Part shown: piece by piece, positions 11,291 through 22,672 of the stretch
How the letters are laid out: the number at the start of each line of letters is the position of its first letter
Position numbering within the stretch: the first letter of the stretch is position 1
Origin: Bolinopsis microptera
Lineage: Eukaryota; Ctenophora; Tentaculata; Lobata; Bolinopsidae
Reading direction: 5' to 3'
Assembly: GCF_026151205.1 (NCBI RefSeq)
Contig: NC_087077.1
Span: forward strand, 9,975,983 to 10,035,982
Length of the DNA: 60,000 bases
Notes under the pieces: generated by a model
The model's database searches: none
Told to the model about the DNA's origin: nothing
Seen by the model: only the letters and a program-made list of their open reading frames with translations
Position numbers and translations under genes: made by a program

Positions 11291-12350
11291 ACAAGAATTG
11301 CGCCCGTTGTTTCGTTTTGGCGGACGCTAGATTTCCATTTCACATTTACTATAAATTTAAGTATAAGCTCCAATCAGCTCACTTCAGTCTTCATGATAAT
11401 AATATTGATAAATTATGCATTAAGTACAGGAAACACTTGAAATTCAGTTCAATTGCCAAAGAACTTAACTTGTAAAGCAAAGAACTTAAATTGTAAGCAA
11501 AGGTAAACTATACTCGTGTACACATCAATACACTACGCGTGCCACGTACAAATTGGGCTTATAACCTAATATAATATGATATGATACATTACATCGTATA
11601 CACAGCTGCGCCGCGCATTCATAGATCACAGGCTATCTATACATCACATCTCCGCAAGCAATCCTCGCGCGCGTAACTTTTTCGTTGCATGGTTACTAAC
11701 GAAGGAACACGACATACTCAGACCCACCGGCCTACTGCAATCTCCAAAATCCACGTTTTTCTGCAAAAACGTCCATTCGTAACCTTTCACTATTGCCTTT
11801 TTCAAAAGGGTGAAAAGAAACAAGAATTGCGCCCGTTTTTTCGTTTTGACGGACGCTAGATTTCCATTCCACATTAACTATAAATTTAAGTTTAAGCTCC
11901 AATCAGCTCACTTCAATCTTCATGATAATAATATTGATAAATTATGCATTAAGTACAGGAAACACTTGAAATTCAGTTCAATTGCCAAAGAACTTAACTT
12001 GTAAAGCAAAGAACTTAAATTGTAAGCAAAGGTAAACTATACTCGTGTACACATCAATACACTACGCAGTACGCGTGCCATGTACAAATTGGCCTTATAA
12101 CCTAGTATTATACATTACATCGTATACATTAAAACACAGTTGCGCCGCGCATTCATAGATCACAGGCTATCTATACATCACATCTCCGCAAGCAATCCTC
12201 GCGCGCGCGCAACTTTTTCGTTGCATGGTAACATAGGGAAGTACCCACGACATGTTCAAACCCACCTACCGCAATCTCCAAAATCCACGTTTTTCTGCAA
12301 AAACGTCCATTCGTAACCTTTCACTATTGCCTTTTTTCAAAAGGGTGAAA
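11291..12350. repeat. ~530-bp tandem duplication
   Basis: Two copies, about 11291-11819 and 11820-12350, very similar throughout. Landmarks are ACAAGAATTGCGCCCG, CAATCAGCTCACTTCA, GTACACATCAATACACTACG and CCACGTTTTTCTGCAAAAAC. The two similar plus-strand frames (11272-11475 and 11810-12004) are simply the same DNA repeated and show no recognised domain. Confidence 0.88.
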
Positions 12351-12470
12351 TGGAAAAAATTGTGTGGGAAGTTTCAAATTGTGCGGAAGACTATAACTGT
12401 TAGTGAGGATATGTGCGGAAAACGGCTAATAGTGCGATTCTGCATCCGCTGCACTTATATGTTGCCTCCG

Positions 12471-15407
12471 ATAAAGCGATAATTTCATGTACCACAACAG
12501 TGTAAACCTTAGAATATTGTTAACCAAATTACGATTAAACAACTTAAAAAATCAGTGAAATTTTTAAAATTCGAAAAATTGTAAAATCCATATTGTATTT
12601 GTACAGCGCAGCTAATGACATAAGTCAATAATATTCAACAAACTGCAGATTATGCACATACCATTCATGATCACCTTTGCTTATGAACATTTTGCTTTCG
12701 ACAGAAAAGCATTCGGTGGAAATGCGGAGATAAAATTAAACAGCAAACTGACTTTAATGTACAGGGTGATCCTTCAAACATTATAAATCCAAGATCTTCA
12801 TTTCTATGGACGGCTAACTCAATAGATATCTCAGAACTAATACAATCACAAGAAACACAGAGGGAGGCCGAAATATCACCAAAATGGATTGCCTGGTCAC
12901 CTGCGATCAAGACTACTCCTGAAATCCAAAATGTGTTCTAGATATCAGGGTACCACACGTGATTGTATCTTAAAATGATTTGGAGAGAAGATCTTAATCA
13001 GAGTTTTAACAGGAACGAAACAGTACGTGCGTATTCACAAATGTAACCAAAAACGTAACCGAAAAAAAATTTAATTTGTAGCTTGATTTTTATGGATTAA
13101 TAATACATAATATTATAGTAATATAGTCTGTAAGAATCCTTAGATTGAGGCAAAAAATATCAGCTGAAATAGATGTCAAGGTCATCTGATATGCTCATAA
13201 AACTTCAAAATCGAGACACACTCCTGAAATCTGAAACTTTATATATTTGACAGATCGAGAAGGCAGCGAGAGGATAATCAGGCGACATGGACACGGGCTC
13301 ACGTGAGAAACACAAATAAGACCATTAAACGATTGTCATGGTAAACCAACACCTATTGTTAGAAAACCACAAGTGAGCTGCCGACCTCCTTGTCGTAAAT
13401 AAGCTGTGTGCTTGCTTATATTTATAAAGGAGTACAGAGGATAAATAGCAGTCCGGCCGTCATGATCATATATTCAAGCAGTATTTGTGCGGCTAAATAT
13501 CACCCGGCATTTGGAGTTATTTATAATATGTGCTTGGCAGCAGGAGGTATTGAAGAAGACCTGAATCAATGAGGAGATTATGGCAGGTTTATTGTGCGTT
13601 TTAAATAGCTTTATGTTGCGTTATGAGTGCATACCAAACAGCTATATATAGGTTTACTGGCACAAAAATGTTTGAAAATGGGAATCACCAAAAAGCATTA
13701 GTTTCATCGTAAAATCGTGTCAAAATATTAGGGGCATGACAAATATCTATGCGGCCATAGTTAAACGTGAAATGAAGATTATCTTATCAGCCCATGTTTG
13801 GAGGTTGGGAGGCTTCAAGGGAACACATTTCCCTAAATAAGGTCATGTTTTGTTTTACATTGCCCTACTGCTGAGTTATGTAAAACAAAACGTCGAATAT
13901 GTTCAATACAAATAATCGGCTGCATTAGTCATTAACCGTACAATAAGATACATGGCATTGAGTGTTAGAGGTGGAATTTTAAAAATAAAGTTATAGCGTC
14001 AAAACATCATGAAAATATTATGATGATTGATAAAATGTTAAACTTCAAAGATTTTCAGTTTGTAAGTTTGATCATGTTGTAAGACTTGGATCATGATCCG
14101 TGGTACAATTCGAGAAGAATGCAATGGCGGAAATTCGTCAAAATTCTCTCAATATTGGCAAAAGGACTAATGGAAGCAGACTGGAACTAAAGATTTCCAC
14201 AATCAGGTACATGCCTCATCGAATTAGATTCAATAGGGTATAAATGGGTCGGATAGTGGGAAATTTTCAATTGTATTTGTACCCACTGGGTACAGATACA
14301 ATTGAAAGTATTTCCCACAAGCATCTTGAAGTATTAACACGAGAATAGCAATGCTTTATGAAATGAGGAGAACAATTGCGAAAAATCTAACGATTTTGAT
14401 AAAATTGTTTGCCAAAGGTGTGGCTTGTACAGCTTTCCAAAAGAGAAGATAACACTATCTCGATATTCATATTAGAGCTTGCCGTCAAAGTGTAAAATTT
14501 TAAATATTAATTGGTATTGACTTATTGACTTATTGCAATTTTAAAAATTACCCTTCAAAGACGATCATTCGCTCGAATTTTACGGTTTGCAAAAAGCCAG
14601 AGAATTTGAACATTTGACTTAAAAATTTGGCGGTACAATAGCACGAGATATTCTTCGGAAACGATACTTAACAATTTGTTCAGCTAAAATGACACGACTA
14701 TTTGGAGATTGCGATCAGAAGTGCTTGTGAATACGCAACATTAATGTGTACTCATCACAAGGAACAGACTCGTTATTATAGCTTTATAGACTTAGTTGTG
14801 GCGGAAATAAGAATGTTGTTTGTCTGAATCCTTTTTTTTTAATTATTCTTTTAAAAAGTCTTTTCTTTCTGTAAATTTTGCATCAGCAGTGATAGTCTGT
14901 AGTTCTCATAAATCCCAAATGAAACACACCTGAACTGCATAATCCATGGATATTTCAAACTTAGCCAGTTGGGTTTCTACCAAAGTTTCGAGCATTAGTT
15001 TCCTACCGACAATCTCACATCTGGGAAAAGCATAAAAATGAGTCCTAAACTGCTAAATTGAATTCATTCAAGATTGAAAAACAGCAAAAGTCGCGGGAAA
15101 CCATGAGAGAGCCGGAAAATTTTCAAACTCTGGTATCTTGATGTTTAAAACTTCGTAAAAGCTCTCACGGTATTCGCGCACTCATGTCATCTCGAGACAA
15201 CTAATGACAACATACTCTGACATTCCGGAGCCAGAAGTTTGGGTTTTCGTCGGGACTTTTTCGGGTTTCGGGTATTTTGATGTCGGGTTTTAGTCAGGTT
15301 TCGTCAAATTTGAGAGCAATTCAAGTTTTAGGTAGGTTTCGGTTATGTTTAGGTTAAATTCAGGTTAAATAAGAGTCGGTTGAATTAGTCGAGCTCCCTT
15401 GTTACAA
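12471..15407. other. No gene recognised
   Basis: Anonymous AT-rich sequence. It holds hairpins at 13844-13890 (GTTTTGTTTTACAT with its inverse) and 14256-14318 (listed separately), and nothing coding that I can support. Confidence 0.5.
14256..14318. repeat. 63-bp imperfect hairpin
   Basis: GTGGGAAATTTTCAATTGTA pairs with TACAATTGAAAGTATTTCCCAC, with a small central loop around ACCCACTGGGTA. Confidence 0.8.
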
Positions 15408-15436
15408 GGGGGGGGGGGGGGGGGGGGGGGGGGGGG
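15408..15436 (+). repeat. Uninterrupted run of 29 G
   Basis: Counted directly. It is the longest of three poly-G tracts in the window. Such tracts can form G-quadruplexes and are prone to length error in sequencing. Confidence 0.95.
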
Positions 15437-18400
15437 AGACCCTAGGTCCGGTTACAGGATACCTAGAATATCGACACTCTTATAGCAATTACAAAATCCG
15501 AAAAAGTAAACTGTAGTTAAATCTCAACACATTGAATAAAAACGATCATCCTCTAAAACTCATTATCCCTAAATCATTGCCCATACAATCTTACGTGTTT
15601 CTTAAGTGACAATGTATTGATTAACAAATCTTTAGTCGGAAAAAAACATGATCATGCCAAGAGTAAGTAAAACTAACGTGCTGGCGCGATGAAGGGGAGT
15701 CCAACTTTCCACCCCATGGCGACATTAAATATATGCTTATAAGTTGAATAAATTAGAACGTAATTCAGGGTTAGTAATAAAAAACAAAATTTAGTCTAGA
15801 ACCTAGATAAAGAATTATTTGTCTGTGGAAAATCTTTTATGATTTTTTCCCACAAAATTAGTGGCTGTCATGACCCTAAAAAGAAGGCCGGGATTATAAA
15901 ACATATTAAAGTTGCTTTAAAGTTGGTGGGAGTTAAAATAAAGAATTAGAACACGATTCAAGACGAGCATTAAAAATGGAAATTTCTTTTGCTATACTGT
16001 ATTGTTAAACTATATATTTATATTTGGGTCTGTCATGATCCTAAAACGAAGACCATAGATTATTCTCTCCACTAGTAATACAATACAAATTAAACGATCA
16101 GTAGTATCAGAGGCTCATTGCCCGGATAAACAATGGCTTAATCTCAAGATAATCAAAGTAGATAGACTTTAGACTGACAGGAACCAGAAAGTAGAGGAAG
16201 GTACTACTGCGCTGCCGCGGGTAGCGTTGATAATCTCATTATTGCAGTATACTAGTGTTAATCCAGCCGTCATAGTACCTGCATGCTGACGAGACTGCTG
16301 TATGAGGATCAGTTGGGGTGAACAACCTAGTGTCAGGCAAGTGTCTGCTAAATGACCGGCAAGTGACTGGCGTCCAGCAAGTGACCAGAAAGTGACCGGC
16401 AAGTGACAGGTAGTCGAATTAGATATGACTAGGGTATGAATTATGAAACCAGATCACGTAATTAAGTTACATATTATCCTAAATACGAGCATCTAGTGTG
16501 TTATGTGAAAAATAGTTTGCAAATTTCAACTAAATTTATGCCACATTTAAAGCAAATTTATATCAGATTTCAACCGCATCTGACCTACATTCAATCCATT
16601 CGGATGCCGTGGCCTATGATAGATGTCGCGCCTAAAAGATGCTTTCTCTTACGTCACAATAGATTGCAGAAAGGGGAACAATGCCGATATGATTTAGATA
16701 CTTGCTCGTGTACCCATTATATTATGCATTTAAAACAAATTCTGGATAATTCTGGATAATCAGAAACAATAAATCAGATATTTATGACAGCTTGGACAAA
16801 CCCGGATAGTCGATACTTACTTACTATTGCAATTGCATTAGATATGAATACTTTAATATCATACCAGAATAGAAATAAATTAGCACGGCGTCTTATCTAT
16901 CTCGGAAAAAGCTCTCGTATTGTGCGGCGTGCGCTTTATAATTGTCGGGTAAGAAGATCAAAGTGAACAAAAACCACAGCCGACAGCCGACTATCAATAA
17001 ACTTTATCAACAAAAGTTTTACGTCGACTTTTTAAATAGTTTTAATTGAAAATATCTGCTTGGAATTTGAGATTTCAAGTGGAATTTCCACTTGAAACGC
17101 CAGGAACTTTGAGCACACTCTATGAAACATATTTTTGACAGTAGAAGGGGTCCAATAATGATTAGACTGAATTTTATGTGCATTTATTGTCAATTTAATT
17201 TTAAACTGTCTTTAAAACTGCCACTTCTAAATGTGTGCACTAAAGTAGCTGCTCAGTTGGTACGCGGCAACTTTTCTTATTTACTCAGAATTTAACTGAG
17301 AACTTGGTTCACCAAATCAGGATTTAATGATATCACTTTGAGAATTTCTTGTTTTCATCTTCCGGGTTAATTTTTAACACTACCGAATTCAAAGTGGTGT
17401 CATGCTTAACACTTATCGAGTTTATAGTGCTCAACGCTTAACACATACAAAGCTGGTTCAGTCCATACAAAATGGACACGTGAATTTCTTATGACAGAAT
17501 TGTTTTCTTCTCGAAGAGTAACTCCAACTTTTTACCTCACAATAAAATGTATTTACAGGGACTGATCATGATTCTTGAGGTGTTACTTTTGTGGCCTATT
17601 ATAAGAAATTTTCGCAAATATTTCCGTCAATTTTACTTTCCATTAGGTGCTTCGAAAGGCTTACGAATATGTCAAATTTCTGCTTTTTGCAGAGTGTAGA
17701 GGAAACTTTGTTAAACTTATAGCAACTGACTAACTGAAAAAGTAACTGTTCCCACAAGAAACATTCAACGAATCAAGAAACGTACTCAGACCTATCTAAT
17801 TCTAACACCTAATAATTTGATGAGAAGTTGCCCTTCAGTGTCATGGTAAGCAAGTATTATAAAGACTTGATAACAAGCAGCTGAAAGATCGATTAAACGT
17901 TTCAAACAACGCCAAGCTAGATCAAATTACTGTTGCTGTTGCATTATTTTAATTTAACTGCTTGCATAACAGAATACTAAGCATTTTTCTCTTCACCGAA
18001 GGTATATATTAAATAAGCATATCACATCAGATTTTCTGTAAAAGATTGTATATTGGTTTCAGAGCATAACGAATATAACAAGAGTGGTTTGTATCTATTC
18101 CTGGGTCCAAGTCCAGAACATAGGGTAGAACTGGATTCCAGAGGTTTATCAGAGGTATTTCAGAGGTATTTCAAAGGATTTCAGAGGATTTCAGAGGTAT
18201 TTCAAAGGATTTCAAGGATCAGAATAAAACTATTAGCCCCTCAACAAGCAGTGATAGTTCCTCTCACTTAAAACTTTAGAAGGTGATATATGGCACATCA
18301 TTATGTTACTTATCACACAACGAGTCCAATAAAACATATAACGTCACAAACAACCTTTAACAAAACCATGTTTTGTAAAACGTTAATGAATGAAATTCTA

Positions 18401-21400
18401 GAGTATTCTTATCAGTATGAGGCTTCAAAAGATTTAATCGACCACGCAAGATGACCCAGTATTTTAATAGGATATTTCCAAGCTGTACTACTTAGTTAAC
18501 TTGCTTAAAAACAATAGTGACCTTAATCTTTGACGCAACAATGCTTTGTTAAATTATAAAGGAACGTCTGTAGCAGAATTTGATCCGCCAGCTTTAAGAG
18601 ATATGAACATTTTAAAGACCCGGACATTCTGTGGTCTAACATATTATGTTTATAGGATATTTTCAATGCTTAGTCAACTTGCTTAAATCGAAACCGGGCA
18701 TTTAAGGCAATCTAAATTTATTTATCTAATAATCTATATTCCAAGAAAACGTGCAGTTTCTCACCAGTGTCACCTACTGACTTTCTGATAGGAACAGAGG
18801 GAAATAGGAGGAATTAATATATATATGCTATCTAATAGATTTATAAGAACGTGATATATACTGCTGCCATTTAATGGAATCTCGAAGTTTGCCTCCAGGA
18901 TTTGAATAATTAATAATTATGAGAAACATAATCAACCATGTATACAAACGCATGCACATGATTATGCATATATGTTCATATAGTGTCCAACCAAGGCCAC
19001 GGAGGAAACCACTAACAATCAAGAATTACGAGAGATTTATGCAAGACATTGTATCCCATTATCCAGGGTTAACAAATAAACCACGTCGTGAGTAGTAGTG
19101 TCCCATAATATTGTCCTAGCTGCGCATATCACCTAGTGTCACAGTGGGGTATAATATCCCGGTAGGTAAAAGAAAACTACGTGCAGTTGTTAAAGTTGTA
19201 AGCAATAAACAAGGAATCGGTCTCCCGCGCAAATCAGGAGTATGGTCGGAGCTCAAAGTAATTTGAATTATTACACAAATATTATTCAAGTTATACCAAA
19301 CATTTTTATAAATTCAGTTAACAACTAACTAACTAACGCGTCAGCAGAACGCAATATTCTCACAATCAATATCAAAAGGTACGATAAGCGGCAGCTCTGG
19401 TCACTGATGTAGGATTATCGAGTAGCCTGTAGGCACAAACTAGATTCTCACGAGGTAACGTATTTAAAAAATTTGCAAGAGAATGATACGGGATCTCAAT
19501 AATCTGGGGTTAAAAAATCGGATCATAGGACTTCCGCCATGCGTGAACTGCGTTATGTGGTGTGTAATGATATATATGTGGTGTGGAAGTTACCAGGGGA
19601 GGGTTGTCATCACTGTTTTCGGTATCCACTTTTGGGATTCCTCAAATGACGAATATCGAAATTTTCCGGGGTAACTTGTGGAGAATATGTTGTGAAAAAT
19701 ATCAGAAAAAGCCAAAAAATGTCGGAAGAAATGCCAAAAAATGTAGCACCATTCTTCATCTTGCCGTATGCTCGAAATTTTCATCAGTAGCACAGAAATT
19801 ATGACACATTCCGGTAAATGTTCGCTATGATGGCAGCCCAAAAGCTGTTTTATGCACATATCCTCGATATAGGAGTACCATCACCATTTTCACACCCTAC
19901 TTTTGGAGACATGTGTTACATTTTTAGCCATTTTCGCAACTCAGCGATAATTTTGAAACCATGACGGAGTAGGGGAATAAGCAAAATTTAGATATTTTCA
20001 TGTGCCTCTGCTTATGTTACTAGTTGCAGAAATATATTAAGTCAGTTGATGGCAATTACTGGTGGAGATTGCTGTAAGAGACAAAACACTTTTCAACTAG
20101 AGAGCACCCGCTCAAAATTCGACCTTAGATAAACACATGTGACATGTTTTAATTTAGAAGACATGGCGACAATCATGCTGAAGGGAGATTTAGCATGATT
20201 GTTATATTAATAACAAATATATTATAATAATAGCAAAATCAAGCTACCGAACAATTGGAAATTGCTTCAATGCTTCAAGTAAATAAGTAAATATTCGAAT
20301 TTACGTTACATATGTAATATAATTACATAATTATAATAATTATAGTAACATAATCAATATAATGATATAAACAATGCTCACCCGTCAGTTTGGGTGAAAT
20401 CGAGCTTGGGAAATCCAAACTTAGCCATCAGGGATATGTGGGCTTCTGGCCAGCCCGTCTCTCTTTACCATCTCTATCACTCTTTACATAGCCTGCAAAG
20501 GTTCATTAAGTCATTTAAGGTAATGACGTCATAATTATTTAACTAATTATATTATTGTGATCCTTGAATAATGTATCTTCTGAAAAATTACCCACAAAGA
20601 CGGCAAAATAAAATAAACAAACTTGGAAGTAATATAAATCAAAGAGTTGTTCGAACGTTCTGCTCTATTATCAACAAATTCTAAATTAGCTTGTGGTTTG
20701 AATTAATTCAAAAGCGGTTAAAATCTCATGCCATAATAATAAATCTCATGCCATAATAATAAAATTCAAGAAAGGCAAGCAAATCCCAAAAGAACCATCG
20801 ACCACCTAGCACAAAATGTTTGGAATATGAACAGTGACTGTGGCCTGTGTGGCCTTAATTTCTCCACTCCGCTAACGGCCCCATTATCCTATAACCACAG
20901 AATCGTATTCATGAAATGTACAGATCACCGTGTATATATGTGAGAGAGAACAGATAATTGACAGAGGACGCTCAAACATAGAGCCGGCTAGTGACCTGGA
21001 AATTTGGGGATCTTAAAATCTTAAACGATAGACATCAAAGATGTCGAGGTGAGAAATGATTTGTAGGCACTAGTCTTGCTTAAGTTTTAAGTTTTATGAG
21101 CTAAGGGAGAAACCCATGGAAATGTTCTCATCTTAAAATGATATGGAAAGAATAGCGAGATCTGAGCGAGATTTAAACTCATAAACGTAAAACACTTTCA
21201 GTAAGATTGCAGCCACAGATTACATGGTATGCCAAAAAATGAGTTGCAAAAGAAATTATATAATTACAATTAAAAGTCTGAACGATCACGTACTAGCCCG
21301 ATTTTAAGCCACGCAGTTTCTATCTACCTAGCACCAGATCCAGCTCTCAAAACTAGATACTTCCTCGGGTTGCACGGCAACCAGCCGATCTTCACGGCTC

Positions 21401-21545
21401 GTAAGATACTATCAGTCTTGTCTTGTTACGGATGATATCCCGCTAATATCCGAGTAACCTATCTCCCTCTCTCGATCGTGTATAAATAAAGAAGGCCGCA
21501 CTAACAAACGATTATTTAACTGTTGCAGATAATTGTTTCGTCTTA
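15437..21545. other. No gene recognised
   Basis: Anonymous sequence. It includes a 25-bp palindrome at 17073-17097 (TTTCAAGTGGAA and its inverse), a short tandem array at 18135-18219, a GACCGGCAAGTGA-type local repeat near 16350-16410, a hairpin at about 20170-20203 (ACAATCATGCT and its inverse) and AAATCTCATGCCATAATAAT twice near 20723-20762. A TATA-like GTATAAATAAAG at about 21480 has no gene attached that I can see. Confidence 0.5.
18135..18219. repeat. Short degenerate tandem array, 10-11-bp units
   Basis: Successive variants of TTTCAGAGGTA and TTTCAAAGGAT, about seven copies. Confidence 0.8.
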
Positions 21546-21553
21546 TGGTGGTG

Positions 21554-21702
21554 CAGGGACAAAAGGATTTCGCGATTATTTTGGCCAAATTTCGCGGTAC
21601 CGCGAAATTTAACAGGCTATACATTAAACTATACATAAAATTTGTCGCGGAGAATGGGAAATTTCGCGATTTCGTACATGCCGCGAAATCCTTTTGTCCC
21701 TG
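21554..21702. mobile_element. hAT-like MITE, 149 bp; right TSD split by an LTR element
   Basis: Perfect 21-bp terminal inverted repeats begin CAGGGACAAAAGGATTTCGC (21554-21574 and 21682-21702). The left flank is TGGTGGTG (21546-21553). On the right, TGGT (21703-21706) abuts the LTR retrotransposon and TGGTGGTG continues after it (28145-28152). Removing the retrotransposon and one copy of its 4-bp duplication leaves TGGTGGTG, the matching 8-bp hAT target duplication. It is a sister copy of the MITE at 2637-2757. Confidence 0.93.
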
Positions 21703-21706
21703 TGGT

Positions 21707-22116
21707 TGTAGGTTTGCCGTGTTCCTACTTGAATTTACTTTGGATTCTTTACTTTGAGAAGGATCAAACAAAGAGAAACGAGGAGGATGACAACGTTAGA
21801 ACAAAATGGTATATTAGGGAATAGAACAACACGTATAAACAAGACCGACTAAAGGGAAATAGGGAAAATGTGGGATAACTTTACTCCAAAACTTTTACTA
21901 TTTATATGGGCTGATTGCTTGCGAGGCAATACTAACGGTGCATCTTACATATCTTATCAGTGCGTGGCGTTGCTTAATTAAGCTTAAAATCGGTTTAACT
22001 AATGAGCCAAATAATTGCTTGAGATTGCAATGGCTATTGACACTGAACATAAAATGGTTTGAACTTGGAACCAAATACCGTTAACTTTAAACCAACCAAT
22101 ATCTGGGATCCCTACA
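21707..22116 (-). repeat. 3' LTR of the retrotransposon
   Basis: 410 bp, starting TGTAGG and ending CCTACA on the plus strand. It is identical to the other LTR except at 21894. It is the 3' LTR because the element runs on the minus strand. Confidence 0.97.
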
Positions 22117-22134
22117 CCACCCCCTCCCCAAAAA
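22117..22134 (-). promoter_or_regulatory. Polypurine tract (plus-strand DNA primer)
   Basis: On the minus strand the bases directly before the 3' LTR read TTTTTGGGGAGGGGGTGG: a purine-only run of 9-10 plus a T-rich lead, touching the LTR boundary. This is the expected place and composition for the polypurine tract. Confidence 0.9.
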
Positions 22135-22672
22135 TATAGGGCGGTGTGGATCAGACTGGTCAAAACATATATCGCTTATAGTTATAAGTACTTATGATAA
22201 TTTAAAACAAACCAACTCTTAAAATACTGGTACAGTTCACTTTTAAGTACTTATGATTATTTTAAAAACCATCTCTCAAAATACTGATACATTTCACTTT
22301 TTATAGCGTTCATCAGCTGTTCCTTCTGTGTGGGCTTCGGAGGAGCCATTGTCGGCTGCGACGTTCGGGGACTGTGTCTTCCTGCACAATAGATGAAAAC
22401 CAAATGGGGTAGCCAATGCGAAACGATGAGCTGATGAGGAGGGCATTAACTTTGGAGGAAAAGGGATGTCGTATTCCTTGTTGACCGATCAGATAGGCTT
22501 TCTGATCATGGCCAGCACAAAGATCGTCTTGTCGGGGTTAACCGGGTGTGCACCATCCTGTTAACCAGGACTCGTTCCTAGTGCTGGATCATGCTGGTGG
22601 CGAATCTGATACGTGCCAACTTGGGCCGAGATTTGAGGAGGGTTGAAAGGGGTTCGCATTGTAGGATGGGGA
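22135..22672 (-). other. 3' untranslated part of the retrotransposon
   Basis: No coding frame of note between the pol stop and the polypurine tract. There is no envelope-like open frame and no recognisable third gene. Confidence 0.75.

Larger units (their letters stand above)
10362..12470. mobile_element. Candidate TIR element, ~2.1 kb
   Basis: The left end CAGAGGCAACATATAAGT at 10362 recurs inverted at the right end (CGGAGGCAACATATAAGT read on the minus strand from 12470). Both ends continue into related subterminal motifs (GTGCGG, GTGCGATTC). No matching target-site duplication is visible, and a dispersed repeat (10705-11060) and a tandem duplication sit inside. No transposase is seen. The superfamily is unknown. 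Confidence 0.55.

Noticed and set aside
11272-12004. Two similar ~65-codon plus frames
   Set aside because: They are the same DNA in a recent tandem duplication, so their similarity is no evidence of selection.
21412-21771. Open frames on both strands across the MITE
   Set aside because: They run through the MITE TIRs and into the LTR; the similar frame at 2583-2771 is the sister MITE.
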